64,000 nt of DNA from Hydractinia symbiolongicarpus (GCF_029227915.1 NC_079887.1:4650001-4714000), one strand, 5' to 3'. Shown: positions 13,191-26,739, numbered from the stretch's first letter. Made by a program: numbers and translations. Notes: generated by a model from the letters alone, not told the origin.

Positions 13191-15000
13191 CTTGTAGTTC
13201 TTAAAAATGTTTTCATTTTTGATGAGACGCTGAATAAAAGAAGTTCAATCGCCGGCAAACGAAAACCTGTGATATCCCGTAAATCCCGGATTCGGCCCGT
13301 ATAGTCAAAAGTATACAAAGAAAATACCCAGGGAGTAAACTCATTTCCCGAACGATTTTTTAAATTATTATTTCACCACTAAAGCCCATGAGACTTGTAG
13401 TTTTTAAAAATGTTTTCATTTTTGATGAGACGCTGATTAAAAGAAGTCTAATCGCCGGCAAACGAAAACCCGCGACTTCCCGTAAATCCCAGACTCGGCC
13501 CGTATAGTCAAAAGTATACAAAGAAAGTACCCAGGGAGTAAACTCATTTCCCGAACAATTTTTTAAATTATTTTTTCACCACTAAAGCCCATGAGCCTTG
13601 CAGTTTTTAAAAATGTTTTCATTTTTGATGAGACGCTGAATAAAAGGAGTTTAAGCGCCGGCAAATAAAAACCCGTGATTTCCCGTAAATCCCGGACTCG
13701 GCCCGTATAGTCAAAAGTATACAAAGAAAGTACCCAGGGAGTAAACTCATTTCCCGAACGATTTTTTAAATTATTTTTTCACCACTAAAGCCCATGAGAC
13801 TTGTAGTTCTTAAAAATGTTTTCATTTTTGATGAGACGCTGAATAAAAGAAGTTCAATCGCCGGCAAACGAAAACCTGTGATATCCCGTAAATCCCGGAT
13901 TCGGCCCGTATAGTCAAAAGTATACAAAGAAAATACCCAGGGAGTAAACTCATTTCCCGAACGATTTTTTAAATTATTATTTCACCACTAAAGCCCATGA
14001 GACTTGTAGTTTTTAAAAATGTTTTCATTTTTGATGAGACGCTGATTAAAAGAAGTCTAATCGCCGGCAAACGAAAACCCGCGACTTCCCGTAAATCCCA
14101 GACTCGGCCTGTATAGTCAAAAGTATACAAAGAAAGTACCCAGGGAGTAAACTCATTTCCCGAACAATTTTTTAAATTATTTTTTCACCACTAAAGCCCA
14201 TGAGCCTTGCAGTTTTTAAAAATGTTTTCATTTTTGATGAGACGTTGAATAAAAGGAGTTTAAGCGCCGGCAAATAAAAACCCGTGATTTCCCGTAAATC
14301 CCGGACTCGGCCCGTATAGTCAAAAGTATACAAAGAAAGTACCCAGGGAGTAAACTCATTTCCCGAACGATTTTTTAAATTATTTTTTCACCACTAAAGC
14401 CCATGAGACTTGTAGTTCTTAAAAATGTTTTCATTTTTGATGAGACGCTGAATAAAAGAAGTTCAATCGCCGGCAAACGAAAACCTGTGATATCCCGTAA
14501 ATCCCGGATTCGGCCCGTATAGTCAAAAGTATACAAAGAAAATACCCAGGGAGTAAACTCATTTCCCGAACGATTTTTTAAATTATTATTTCACCACTAA
14601 AGCCCATGAGACTTGTAGTTTTTAAAAATGTTTTCATTTTTGATGAGACGCTGAATAAAAGAAGTTTAATCGCCGGCAAACGAAAACCCGCGACTTCCCG
14701 TAAATCCCAGACTCGGCCCGTATAGTCAAACGTATACAAAGAAAGTACCCAGGGAGTAAACTCATTTCCCGAACAATTTTTTAAATTATTTTTTCACCAC
14801 TAAAGCCCATGAGCCTTGCAGTTTTTAAAAATGTTTTCATTTTTGATGAGACGCTGAATAAAAGGAGTTTAAGCCCCAGCAAATAAAAACCCGTGATTTC
14901 CCGTAAATCCCGGACTCGGCCCGTATAGTCAAAAGTATACAAAGAAAGTACCCAGGGAGTAAACTCATTTCCCGAACGATTTTTTAAATTATTTTTCACC
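13191..15000. repeat. Three tandem copies of a 609-bp 3-mer
   Basis: CTTGTAGTTCTTAAAAATG occurs at 13,191, 13,800 and 14,409, exactly 609 bp apart. Each copy holds three monomers: the AGTTCTTAAAAATG one with CCCGGATTCGG, a GCCCATGAGACTT one with GCGACTTCCCG, and a GCCCATGAGCCTTGCAG one with CCCGTGATTTCCCG. Copies differ at single sites only, such as GATTAAAAGAAGTC (copies 1, 2) against GAATAAAAGAAGTT (copy 3). Copy 3 is also the start of the 7-mer block that follows. Confidence 0.9.
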
Positions 15001-15810
15001 ACTAAAACGCAGGAGACTTGTAGTTTTCAGAAACGTTTTCATTTTTGATGAAACGCTGAATAAAAGAAATTTAATCGCCGGCAAATAAAAACCCGCGATA
15101 TCCCGTAAATCCCGGACTCGGCCCGTATAGTCAAAAGTATACAAAGAAAGTACCCAGGGAGTAAACTCATTTTCCGAACGATTTTTTAAATTATTTTTCA
15201 CCACTAAAACGCATGAGACTTGTAGTTTTCAAAAATGTTTTCATTTTTGATGAGACGCTGAATAAAAGAAGTTTAATCGCCGGCAAACGAAAACCTGTGA
15301 TATCCCGTAAATCCCGGACTTGGCCTGTATAGTCAAAAGTATACAAAGAAAGTACCCAGGGAGTAAATTCATTTCCCGAACGATTTTTTAAATACTTTTT
15401 TACCACTAAAACGCATGAGACTTGTAGTTTTCAAAAATGTTTTCATTTTTGATGAGACGCTGAATAAAAGAAGTTTAATCGCCGGCAAACGAAAACCTGT
15501 GATATCCCGTAAATCCCGGACTCGGCCCGTATAGTCAAAAGTATACAAAGAAAGTAACCAGGGAGTAACGTCATTTCCCGAACGATTTTTTAAATCATTT
15601 TTTCTCTACTAAAGCGCATGAGACTTTCAGTTTTCAAAAGTGTTTTTATTTTTGATGAGACGCTGAATAGAAGAAGTTTAATCGCCGGCAAACGAAAACC
15701 CGCGATTTCCCGTAAATCCCGGGCTTAGCCCGTATAGTCGAATGTTTATAAAGAAAGTACCCAGGGAGTAAACTGATTTCCCGAACGATTTTTCAAATTA
15801 TTTCTGCACC
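14409..15810. repeat. 7-mer higher-order repeat, copy 1
   Basis: The seven monomers are: AGTTCTTAAAAATG; GCCCATGAGACTT; GCCCATGAGCCTTGCAG with AAGCCCCAGC; CGCAGGAGAC with AGAAATTTAATC; two CGCATGAG monomers with CCTGTGATATCCCG; and a CTCTACTAAAG monomer. A hybrid monomer starting TTCTGCACCACAAG and turning into AGTTCTTAAAAATG starts the next copy at 15,811. This copy grows directly out of the preceding 3-mer array. Confidence 0.85.
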
Positions 15811-16621
15811 ACAAGAACGAATTAGACTTGTAGTTCTTAAAAATGTTTTCATTTTTGATGAGACGCTGAATAAAAGAAGTTCAATCGCTGGCAAACGAAA
15901 ACCTGTGATATCCCGTAAATCCCGGATTCGGCCCGTATAGTCAAAAGTATACAAAGAAAGTACCCAGGGAGTAAACTCATTTCCCGAACGATTTTTTAAA
16001 TTAATATTTCACCACTAAAGCCCATGAGACTTGTAGTTTTTAAAAATGTTTTCATTTTTGATGAGACGCTGAATAAAAGAAGTTTAATCGCCGGCAAACG
16101 AAAACCCGCGACTTCCCGTAAATCCGAGACTCGGCCCGTATAGTCAAACGTATACAAAGAAAGTACCCAGGGAGTAAACTCATTTCCCGAACAATTTTTT
16201 AAATTATTTTTTCACCACTAAAGCCCATGAGCCTTGCAGTTTTTAAAAATGTTTTCATTTTTGATGAGACGCTGAATAAAAGGAGTTTAAGCCCCAGCAA
16301 ATAAAAACCCGTGATTTCCCGTAAATCCCGGACTCGGCCCGTATAGTCAAAAGTATACAAAGAAAGTACCCAGGGAGTAAACTCATTTCCCGAACGATTT
16401 TTTAAATTATTTTTCACCACTAAAACGCAGGAGACTTGTAGTTTTCAGAAACGTTTTCATTTTTGATGAAACGCTGAATAAAAGAAATTTAATCGCCGGC
16501 AAATAAAAACCCGCGATATCCCGTAAATCCCGGACTCGGCCCGTATAGTCAAAAGTATACAAAGAAAGTACCCAGGGAGTAAACTCATTTTCCGAACGAT
16601 TTTTTAAATTATTTCTGCACC
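15811..16621. repeat. Truncated 4-mer derivative of the 7-mer (811 bp)
   Basis: Only the first four monomers of the 7-mer are present. The CGCAGGAGAC monomer then passes straight into TTCTGCACCACAAG at 16,606-16,614, where both parents share AAATTATTT. It starts with the same hybrid monomer as the full unit at 16,622, so it looks like a deletion product of exchange between two full units. Confidence 0.88.
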
Positions 16622-18039
16622 ACAAGAACGAATTAGACTTGTAGTTCTTAAAAATGTTTTCATTTTTGATGAGACGCTGAATAAAAGAAGTTCAATCGCT
16701 GGCAAACGAAAACCTGTGATATCCCGTAAATCCCGGATTCGGCCCGTATAGTCAAAAGTATACAAAGAAAGTACCCAGGGAGTAAACTCATTTCCCGAAC
16801 GATTTTTTAAATTAATATTTCACCACTAAAGCCCATGAGACTTGTAGTTTTTAAAAATGTTTTCATTTTTGATGAGACGCTGAATAAAAGAAGTTTAATC
16901 GCCGGCAAACGAAAACCCGCGACTTCCCGTAAATCCCAGACTCGGCCCGTATAGTCAAACGTATACAAAGAAAGTACCCAGGGAGTAAACTCATTTCCCG
17001 AACAATTTTTTAAATTATTTTTTCACCACTAAAGCCCATGAGCCTTGCAGTTTTTAAAAATGTTTTCATTTTTGATGAGACGCTGAATAAAAGGAGTTTA
17101 AGCCCCAGCAAATAAAAACCCGTGATTTCCCGTAAATCCCGGACTCGGCCCGTATAGTCAAAAGTATACAAAGAAAGTACCCAGGGAGTAAACTCATTTC
17201 CCGAACGATTTTTTAAATTATTTTTCACCACTAAAACGCAGGAGACTTGTAGTTTTCAGAAACGTTTTCATTTTTGATGAAACGCTGAATAAAAGAAATT
17301 TAATCGCCGGCAAATAAAAACCCGCGATATCCCGTAAATCCCGGACTCGGCCCGTATAGTCAAAAGTATACAAAGAAAGTACCCAGGGAGTAAACTCATT
17401 TTCCGAACGATTTTTTAAATTATTTTTCACCACTAAAACGCATGAGACTTGTAGTTTTCAAAAATGTTTTCATTTTTGATGAGACGCTGAATAAAAGAAG
17501 TTTAATCGCCGGCAAACGAAAACCTGTGATATCCCGTAAATCCCGGACTTGGCCTGTATAGTCAAAAGTATACAAAGAAAGTACCCAGGGAGTAAATTCA
17601 TTTCCCGAACGATTTTTTAAATACTTTTTTACCACTAAAACGCATGAGACTTGTAGTTTTCAAAAATGTTTTCATTTTTGATGAGACGCTGAATAAAAGA
17701 AGTTTAATCGCCGGCAAACGAAAACCTGTGATATCCCGTAAATCCCGGACTCGGCCCGTATAGTCAAAAGTATACAAAGAAAGTAACCAGGGAGTAACGT
17801 CATTTCCCGAACGATTTTTTAAATCATTTTTTCTCTACTAAAGCGCATGAGACTTTCAGTTTTCAAAAGTGTTTTTATTTTTGATGAGACGCTGAATAGA
17901 AGAAGTTTAATCGCCGGCAAACGAAAACCCGCGATTTCCCGTAAATCCCGGGCTTAGCCCGTATAGTCGAATGTTTATAAAGAAAGTACCCAGGGAGTAA
18001 ACTGATTTCCCGAACGATTTTTCAAATTATTTCTGCACC
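16622..18039. repeat. 7-mer higher-order repeat, full copy 2 (1,418 bp)
   Basis: All seven monomers return in order. Equivalent points of 14,781, 14,989 and 15,191 lie at 17,010, 17,218 and 17,420, always 2,229 bp on. The landmark ACAAGAACGA is at 15,811, 16,622 and 18,040. Private changes are very few, such as TAAATCCGAGAC in the 4-mer against TAAATCCCAGAC here. A further partial copy begins at 18,040 and is replaced by other monomers after about 18,350. Confidence 0.88.
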
Positions 18040-20458
18040 ACAAGAACGAATTAGACTTGTAGTTCTTAAAAATGTTTTCATTTTTGATGAGACGCTGAAT
18101 AAAAGAAGTTCAATCGCTGGCAAACGAAAACCTGTGATATCCCGTAAATCCCGGATTCGGCCCGTATAGTCAAAAGTATACAAAGAAAGTACCCAGGGAG
18201 TAAACTCATTTCCCGAACGATTTTTTAAATTAATATTTCACCACTAAAGCCCATGAGACTTGTAGTTTTTAAAAATGTTTTCATTTTTGATGAGACGCTG
18301 AATAAAAGAAGTTTAATCGCCGGCAAACGAAAACCCGCGACTTCCCGTAAATCCCGGACTCGGCCCGTATATTCAAAAGTATACAAACAAAGTACCCAGG
18401 AAGTAAACTCATTTCCCGAACGATTTTTTAAATTATCTTTTCACCACTAAAACGCATAAGACTTTCAGTTTTCAAAAATGTTTTCATTTTTGATGAGACG
18501 CTGAAAAAAAGAAGTTCAATCGCCGGCAAACGAAAACCCGCGACTTCCCGTAAATCCCGGACACGGCCCGTATAGTCAATAGTATACAAACAAAGTACCC
18601 AGGAAGTAAACTCATTTCCCGAACGATTTTTTAAATTATCTTTTCACCACTAAAACGCATGAGACTTGTACTTTTCAAAAATGTTTTCATCTTTGATGAG
18701 ACGCTGAATAAAAGAAGTTTAATCGCCGGCAAACGAAAACCCTCAATTTCCCGTAAACACCGGACTCGGCCTGTATAGTCAAAAGTATACAAAGGAAGTA
18801 CTCAGGCAGTAAACTCATGTCCCAAACGATTTTTTAAATCATTTTTTCTCTACTAAAGCGCATGAGACTTTCAGTTTTCAAAAGTGTTTTCATTTTTGAT
18901 GGAACGCTGAAAAAAAGAGATTCAATCGCCGGCAAACGAAAACCCGCGATTTTCCGTAAATCCCGGGCTTAGCCCGTATAGTCCAATGTATAAAAAGATA
19001 GTACCCAGGGAGTAGACTCATTACCCGAACGATTTTTCAAATTATTTCTGCACCACTAGAACGAATGAGACTTTTAGTTTTCAAAAATGTTTTCATTTTT
19101 GATGAGACGCTGAATAAAAGAAGTTTAATCGCCGGCAAACGAAAACCTGCGATTTTCCGTAAATCCCGGACTCGGCCCGTATAGTTAAAAGTATAAAAAG
19201 ATAGTACCCAGGGAGTAAACTCATTTCCCGAACGATTTTTTAAATTATTTTTTCACCAGTAAAACGCATGAGACTTTTAGTTTTCAAAAATGTTTTCATT
19301 TTTGATGAGACGCTGAATAAAAGAAGTTTAATCGCCGGCAAACGAAAACCTGCGATTTCCCGTAAATCCCGGACTCGGCCCGTATAGTCAAAATTATACA
19401 AAGAAAGTACCCAATGCGTAAACTCATTTCCCGAACGATTTTTTAAATTATTATTTCACCACTAAAGCCCATGAGAATTGTAGTTTTTAAAAATGTTTTC
19501 ATTTTTGATGAGACGCTGAATAAAAGGAGTTTAATCGCCGGCAAACAAAAACCCGCGATTTCCCGTAAATCCCGGACTCGGCCAGTATAGTCAAAAGTAT
19601 ACAAAGAAAGTACCCAGGGAGTAAACTCATTTCCCGAATGATTTTTTAAATTATTATTTCACCACTAAAGCCCATGAGACTTGTAGTTTTTAAAAATGTT
19701 TTCATTTTTGATGAGACGCTGAATAAAAGGAGTTTAAGCGCCGGCAAACAAAAACCCGCGATTTCCCGTAAATCCCGGACTCGTCCCGTATAGTCAAAAG
19801 TATACAAAGAAAGTACCCAGAGAGTAAACTCATTTCCCGAACGATTTTTTAAATTATTTTTTCACCACCAAAACGCATGAGACTTGTAGTTTTCAGAAAT
19901 GTTTTCATTTTTGATGGGACGCTTAATGAAAGTGGTTTAATCGCTGGCAAACGAAAACCCGCGATTTCCCGTAAATCCCGGGCTTGACCCGTATAGTCGA
20001 ATGTATACAAAGAAAGTACCCTGTGAGTAAGCTCAATTCCAAAACGATTTTTTAAAGTATCTTTTCACCAATAAAACGCATGAGACTTGTAGTTTTCAAA
20101 AATGTTTTCATTTTTGATGAGACGCTGAATAAAAGAAGTTTAATCGCCGGCAAACGAAAACCGGCGATTTCCCGTAAATCCCGGGCTTGACCCGTATAGT
20201 CGAATGTATACAACGGAAGTACCCTGTGAGTAAGCTCAATTCCAAAACGATTTTTTAAAGTATCTTTTCACCAATAAAACGCATGAGACTTGTAGTTTTC
20301 AAAAATGTTTTCATTCTTGATGAGACGCTGAATAAAAGAAGTTTAATCGCCGGCAAACGAAAACCGGCGATTTTTACGTAAATCCCAGGTTTGGTCCGTA
20401 TAATTGAATGTATATAAAGAAAGTACCCAGGGAGTAAACTCATTTCCCGAACGATTTT
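18040..20458. repeat. Mixed A-type segment without a clear higher-order unit
   Basis: After the partial 7-mer the array holds mostly single A-like monomers. One stretch (about 18,650-19,270) with CTTGTACTTTTC, CTCATGTCCC and a CTCTACTAAAG monomer is related to about 25,740-26,360 and 30,200-30,830; CATGTCCC is at 18,816, 25,911 and 30,374. Near 20,033-20,280 two neighbouring monomers both carry GAGTAAGCTCAATTCC and TTTTTTAAAGTATC, a one-monomer tandem duplication 203 bp apart. A private TTTTTACGTAAATC change is at about 20,371. Confidence 0.7.
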
Positions 20459-21262
20459 TTAAATTATTATTTCACCACTAAAGCCCATGAGCCTTGTAGT
20501 TTTTAAAAATGTTTTCATTTTTGATGAGACGCTGAATAAAAAAAGTTTAAGCGCCGGCAAACAAAAACCCGCGATTTCCCGTAAATCCCGGACTCGGCCC
20601 GTATAGTCAAAAGTATACAAAGAAAGTACCCAGGAAGTAAACTCATTTCCCGAACAATTTTTTAAATTATTTTTCACCACTAAAACGCAGGAGACTTGTA
20701 GTTTTCAAAAATGTTTTCATTTTTGCTGAGACGCTGAATAAAAGAAGTTTAATCGCCGGCAAACGAAAACCGGCGATTTCCCGTAAATCCCGGGCTTGGC
20801 CCGTATAATTGAATGTATATAAAGAAAGTACCCAGGGAGTAAACTCATTTCCCGAACGATTTTTTAAATTATTATTTCACCACTAAAGCCCATGAGCCTT
20901 GTAGTTTTTAAAAATGTTTTCATTTTTGATGAGACGCTGAATAAAAGGAGTTTAAGCGCCGGCAAACAAAAACCCGCGATTTCCCGTAAATCCCGGACTC
21001 GGCCCGTATAGTCAAAAGTATACAAAGAAAGTGCCCAGGAAGTAAACTCATTTCCCGAACAATTTTTTAAATTATTTTTCACCACTAAAACGCAGGAGAC
21101 TTGTAGTTTTCAGAAACGTTTTCATTTTTGATGAAACGCTGAATAAAAGAAGTTTAATCGCCGGCAAATAAAAACCCGCGATTTCCCGTAAATCCCGGAC
21201 TCGGCCCGTATAGTCAAAAGTATACAAAGAAAGTACCCAGGGAGTAAACTCATTTCCCGAAC
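20459..21262. repeat. Tandem pair of a 405-bp dimer
   Basis: Equivalent GCCCATGAGCC monomers start at 20,459 and 20,864, 405 bp apart, each followed by a CGCAGGAGAC-type monomer. The second monomers differ: the first is A/B-like with CGGCGATTTCCCG and TTGCTGAGACG, the second is the normal CAGAAACG form. So the pair is only partly homogenised. Confidence 0.78.
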
Positions 21263-21274
21263 GATTTTTTTAAA

Positions 21275-22082
21275 TTATTTTTCACCACTAAAACGCAGGA
21301 GACTTGTAGTTTTCAGAAACGTTTTCATTTTTGATGAAACGCTGAATAAAAGAAGTTTAATCGCCGGCAAATGAAAACCCGCCATTTCCCGTAAACCCCG
21401 GACTTGGCCTGTATAGTCAAAAGTATACAAAGAAAGTACCCAGGGAGTAAACTCATTTCCCGAACGATTTTTTAAATACTTTTTCACCACAAAAACGCAT
21501 GAGACTTGTAGTTTTCAAAAATGTTTTCATTTTTGATGAGACGCTGAATAAAAGAAGTTTAATTGCCGGCAAACGAAAACCTGTGATATCCCGTAACTCC
21601 CGGACTCGGCCGTATAGTCAAAAGTATACAAAGAAAGTACCCAGGGAGTAAACTCATTTCCCGAACGATTTTTTTAAATTATTTTTCACCACTAAAACGC
21701 AGGAGACTTGTAGTTTTCAGAAACGTTTTCATTTTTGATGAAACGCTGAATAAAAGAAGTTTAATCGCCGGCAAATGAAAACCCGCCATTTCCCGTAAAC
21801 CCCGGACTTGGCCTGTATAGTCAAAAGTATACAAAGAAAGTACCCAGGGAGTAAACTCATTTCCCGAACGATTTTTTAAATACTTTTTCACCACTAAAAC
21901 GCATGAGACTTGTAGTTTTCAAAAATGTTTTCATTTTTGATGAGACGCTGAATAAAAGAAGTTTAATTGCCGGCAAACGAAAACCTGTGATATCCCGTAA
22001 CTCCCGGACTCGGCCGTATAGTCAAAAGTATACAGAGAAAGTACCCAGGGAGTAAAGTCATTTCCCGAACTATTTTTTAAAT
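21275..22082. repeat. Tandem pair of a 404-bp dimer
   Basis: A CGCAGGAGAC monomer with GGCAAATGAAAACCC is followed by a CGCATGAG monomer with AATTGCCGGC and GTAACTCCCGG, and the pair repeats at 21,679. Both copies carry an extra T (seven T before AAATTATTTTTCACC) and lack one C in CTCGGCCGTATAG, so the duplication followed both changes. The homologous block at 23,703 has only one such dimer, which explains most of the 2,428-bp against 2,026-bp spacing of flanking markers. Confidence 0.85.
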
Positions 22083-23291
22083 TATTATTTCACCAGTAAA
22101 GCCCATGAGACTTGTAGTGTTTAAAAATGTTTTCATTTTTGATGAGACGCTGAATAAAAGAAGTTTAATCGCCGGCAAACGAAAACCTGTGATATCCCGT
22201 AAATCCCGGACTCGGCCCGTATAGTCAAAAGTATACAAAGAAAGTACCCAGGGAGTAAAGTCATTTCCCGAACGTTTTTTTAAATTATTATTTCACCAGT
22301 AAATTCATGAGACTTGTAGTGTTTAAAAATGTTTTCATTTTTGATGAAACGCTGAATAAAAGAAGATTAATCGCCGGCAAATGAAAACCCGCCATTTCCC
22401 GTAAACCCCGGACTTGGCCTGTATAGTCAAAAGTATACAAACAAAGTACCCAGGAAGTAAACTCATTTCACGAACGATTTTTTAAATTATCTTTTCACCA
22501 CTAAAACGCATGAGACTTGTAGTTTTCAAAAATGTTTTCATCTTTGATGAGACGCTAAGTAAAAGAAGTTTAATCGCCGGCAAACCAAAACCTGCGATTT
22601 CCCGTAAATTCCGGACTCGGCCCGTATAGTCAAAAGTATACATACAGAGTAGCCAGGAAGTAAACTCATTTCCCGAACGATTTTTTAAATTATCTTTTCA
22701 CCACTAAAACGCATGAGACTTGTAGTTTTCAAAAATGTTTTCATCTTTGATGAGACGGTAAATAAAAGAAGTTTAATCGCCGGCAAACGAAAACCCGCAA
22801 TTTCCCGTAAACCCCGGACTCGGCCTGTATAGTCAAAAGTATACAAAGGAAGTACTCAGGCAGTAAACTCATTTCCCGAACGATTTTTTAAATTATTTTT
22901 TCTCTACTAAAACGCATGAGACTTTCAGTTTTCAAAAGTGTTTTTATTTTTGATGAGACGCTGAATAAAAGAAGTTCAATCGCCGGCAAACGAAAACCCG
23001 CGATTTCCCGTAAATCTCGGGCTTAGCCCGTATAGTCAAAAGTATACAAAGAAAGTACCCAGGAAGTAAACTCATTTCCCGAACAATTTTTTAAATTATT
23101 TTTCACCACTAAAACGCAGGAGACTTGTAGTTTTCAAAAATGTTTTCATTTTTGATGAGACGCCGAATAAAAGAAGTTTAATCGCCGGCAAACGAAAACC
23201 GGCGATTTCCCGTAAATCCCGGGCTTGCCCGTATAATTGAATGTATATAAAGAAAGTACCCAGGGAGTAAACTCATTTCCCGAACGATTTT

Positions 23292-25329
23292 TTAAATTAT
23301 TATTTCACCACTAAAGCCCATGAGCCTTGTAGTTTTTAAAAATGTTTTCATTTTTGATGAGACGCTGAATAAAAGGAGTTTAAGCGCCGGCAAACAAAAA
23401 CCCGCGATTTCCCGTAAATCCCGGACTCGGCCCGTATAGTCAAAAGTATACAAAGAAAGTACCCAGGAAGTAAACTCATTTCCCGAACAATTTTTTAAAT
23501 TATTTTTCACCACTAAAACGCAGGAGACTTGTAGTTTTCAGAAACGTTTTCATTTTTGATGAAACGCTGAATAAAAGAAGTTTAATCGCCGGCAAATAAA
23601 AACCCGCGATTTCCCGTAAATCCCGGACTCGGCCCGTATAGTCAAAAGTATACAAAGAAAGTGCCCAGGGAGTAAACTCATTTCCCGAACGATTTTTTTA
23701 AATTATTTTTCACCACTAAAACGCAGGAGACTTGTAGTTTTCAGAAACGTTTTCATTTTTGATGAAACGCTGAATAAAAGAAGTTCAATCGCCGGCAAAT
23801 GAAAACCCGCCATTTCCCGTAAACCCCGGACTTGGCCTGTATAGTCAAAAGTATACAAAGAAAGTACCCAGGGAGTAAACTCATTTCCCGAACGATTTTT
23901 TAAATACTTTTTCACCACTAAAACGCATGAGACTTGTAGTTTTCAAAAATGTTTTCATTTTTGATGAGACGCTGAATAAAAGCAGTTTAATCGCCGGCAA
24001 ACGAAAACCTGTGATATCCCGTAACTCCCGGACTCGGCCCGTATAGTTAAAAGTATACAAAGAAAGTACCCAGGGAGTAAAGTCATTTCCCGAACTATTT
24101 TTTAAATTATTATTTCACCAGTAAAGCCCATGAGACTTGTAGTGTTTAAAAATGTTTTCATTTTTGATGAGACGCTGAATAAAAGAAGTTTAATCGCCGG
24201 CAAACGAAAACCTGTGATATCCCGTAAGTCCCGGACTCGGCCCGTATAGTCAAAAGTATACAAAGAAAGTACCCAGATAGTAAAGTCATTTCCCGAACGA
24301 TTTTTTAAATTATTATTTCACCAGTAAAGCCCATGAGACTTGTAGTGTTTAAAAATGTTTTCATTTTTGATGAAACGCTGAATAAAAGAAGATTAATCGC
24401 CGGCAAATGAAAACCCGCCATTTCCCGTAAACCCCGGACTTGGCCTGTATAGTCAAAAGTATACAAACAAAGTACCCAGGAAGTAAACTCATTTCACGAA
24501 CGATTTTTTAAATTATCTTTTCACCACTAAAACGCATGAGACTTGTAGTTTTCAAAAATGTTTTCATCTTTGATGAGACGCTAAGTAAAAGAAGTTTAAT
24601 CGCCGGCAAACCAAAACCTGCGATTTCCCGTAAATTCCGGACTCGGCCCGTATAGTCAAAAGTATACATACAGAGTAGCCAGGAAGTAAACTCATTTCCC
24701 GAACGATTTTTTAAATTATCTTTTCACCACTAAAACGCATGACACTTGCAGTTTTCAAAAATGTTTTCATCTTTGATGAGACGCTAAATAAAAGAAGTTT
24801 AATCGCCGGCAAACGAAAACCCGCAATTTCCCGTAAACCCCGGACTCGGCCTGTATAGTCAAAAGTATACAAAGGAAGTACTCAGGCAGTAAACTCATTT
24901 CTCGAACGATTTTTTAAATTATTTTTTCTCTACTAAAGCGCATGAGACTTTCAGTTTTCAAAAGTGTTTTTATTTTTGATGAGACGCTGAATAAAAGAAG
25001 TTCAATCGCCGGCAAACGAAAACCCGCGATTTCCCGTAAATCCCGGGCTTAGCCCGTATAGTCGAATGTTTATAAAGAAAGTACCCTGGGAGTAAACTGA
25101 TTTCCCGAACGATTTTTCAAATTATTTCTGCATCGCTAGAACGAATTAGACTTGTAGTTTTCAAAAATGTTTTCATTTTTAATGAGACGCTTAATGAAAG
25201 AGGTTTAATTGCCGGCAAACGAAAACCCGCCATTTCCTGTAAATCCCGGGCTTGTCCCATATAGTTGAATGTATACAAAGAAAGTACCCTGTGAGTAAAG
25301 TCATTTCCGGAACGATTTTTTAAATTATC
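23292..25329. repeat. 2.04-kb block, copy A (about 10 monomers)
   Basis: Order: GCCCATGAGCC; two CGCAGGAGAC monomers; CGCATGAG with GTAACTCCCGG; two GCCCATGAG monomers with AGTGTTTAAAAATG; one with GCTAAGTAAAAG and the rare CATACAGAGTAGCC; one with GCTAAATAAAAG; CTCTACTAAAG; TTCTGCATCGCTAG. The same order is found 3,448 bp downstream (17 monomers), and with an extra dimer 2.0-2.4 kb upstream from 20,864. CATACAGAGT is at 22,641, 24,667 and 28,115. Confidence 0.85.
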
Positions 25330-26739
25330 TTTTCACCACTAAAACGCATGAGACTTGTAGTTTTCATAAATGTTTTCATTTTTGATGAGACGCTGAATAA
25401 AAGAAGTTTAATCGCCGGCAAACCAAAACCTGCGATTTCCCGTAAATTCCGGACTCGGCCCGTAGAGTCAAAAGTATACAAAGAAAGTACCCAGGGAGTA
25501 AACTCATTTCCCGAACGATTTTTTAAATTAATTTTTCACCACTAAAGCCCATGAGACTTGTAGTTCTTAAAAATGTTTTCATATTTGATGAGACGCTGAA
25601 TAAAAGAAGTTCAATCGCCGGCAAACGAAAACCTGTGATATCCCGTAAATCCCGGACTCGGCCCGTATAGTCAAAAGTATACAAACAAAGTACCCAGGAA
25701 GTAAACTCATTTCCCGAACGATTTTTTAAATTATCTTTTCACAACTAAAACGCATGAGACTTGTACTTTTCAAAAATGTTTTCATCTTTGATGAGACGCT
25801 GAATAAAAGAAGTTTAATCGCCGGCAAACGAAAACCCGCATTTTCCCGTAAACCCCGGACTCGGCCTGTATAGTCAAAAGTATACAAAGGAAGTACTGAG
25901 GCAGTAAACTCATGTCCCGAACGATTTTTTAAATCATTTTTTCTCTACTAAAGCGCATGAGACTTTCAGTTTTCAAAAGCGTTTTCATTTTTGATGAGAC
26001 GCTGAAAAAAAGAAGTTCAATCGCCGGCAAACGAAAACCCGCGATTTTCCGTAAATCCCGGGCTTAGCCCGTATAGTTGAATGTATACAAAGAAAGTACC
26101 CAGGGAGTAAACTTATTTCCCGAACGATTTTTCAAATTATTTCTGCACCACTAGAACGAATGAGACTTGTAGTTTTCAAAAATGTTTTCATTTTTGATGA
26201 GACGCTGAATAAAAGAAGTTTAATCGCCGGCAAACAAAAACCTGCGATTTTCCGTAAATCCCGGACTCGGCCCGTATAGTCAAAAGTATACAAAGAAAGT
26301 ACCCAGAGAGTAAACTCATTTCCCGAACGATTTTTTAAATATTTTTTCACCAGTAAAACGCATGAGACTTGTAGTTTTCAAAAATGTTTTCATTTTTGAT
26401 GAGACGCTGAATAAAAGAAGTTCAATCGCCGGCAAACGAAAACCCGCGATTTCCCGTAAATCCCGGGCTTAGCCCGTATAGTCGAATGTTTATAAAGAAA
26501 GTACCCTGGGAGTAAACTGATTTCCCGAACGATTTTTCAAATTATTTCTGCACCGCTAGAACGAATTAGACTTGTAGTTTTCAAAAATGTTTTCATTTTT
26601 AATGAGACGCTTAATGAAAGAGGTTTAATTGCCGGCAAACGAAAACCCGCCATTTCCTGTAAATCCCGGGCTTGTCCCATATAGTTGAATGTATACAAAG
26701 AAAGTACCCTGTGAGTAAACTCATTTCCCGAACGATTTT
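25330..26739. repeat. Segment between the 2.04-kb copies
   Basis: It starts with a TTTTCATAAATG monomer and an AGTTCTTAAAAATG monomer, then A monomers with CTTGTACTTTTC and CTCATGTCCC and a CTCTACTAAAG monomer. The same succession is seen from 29,590 to about 30,830, where one GCCCATGAG monomer (about 30,000-30,170) is added, shifting the offset from 4,260 to 4,463 bp. Around 26,380-26,560 a CGCATGAG monomer switches into the CTCTACTAAAG haplotype (GAAGTTCAATCG, GGCTTAGCCCG), a hybrid monomer. Confidence 0.75.
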
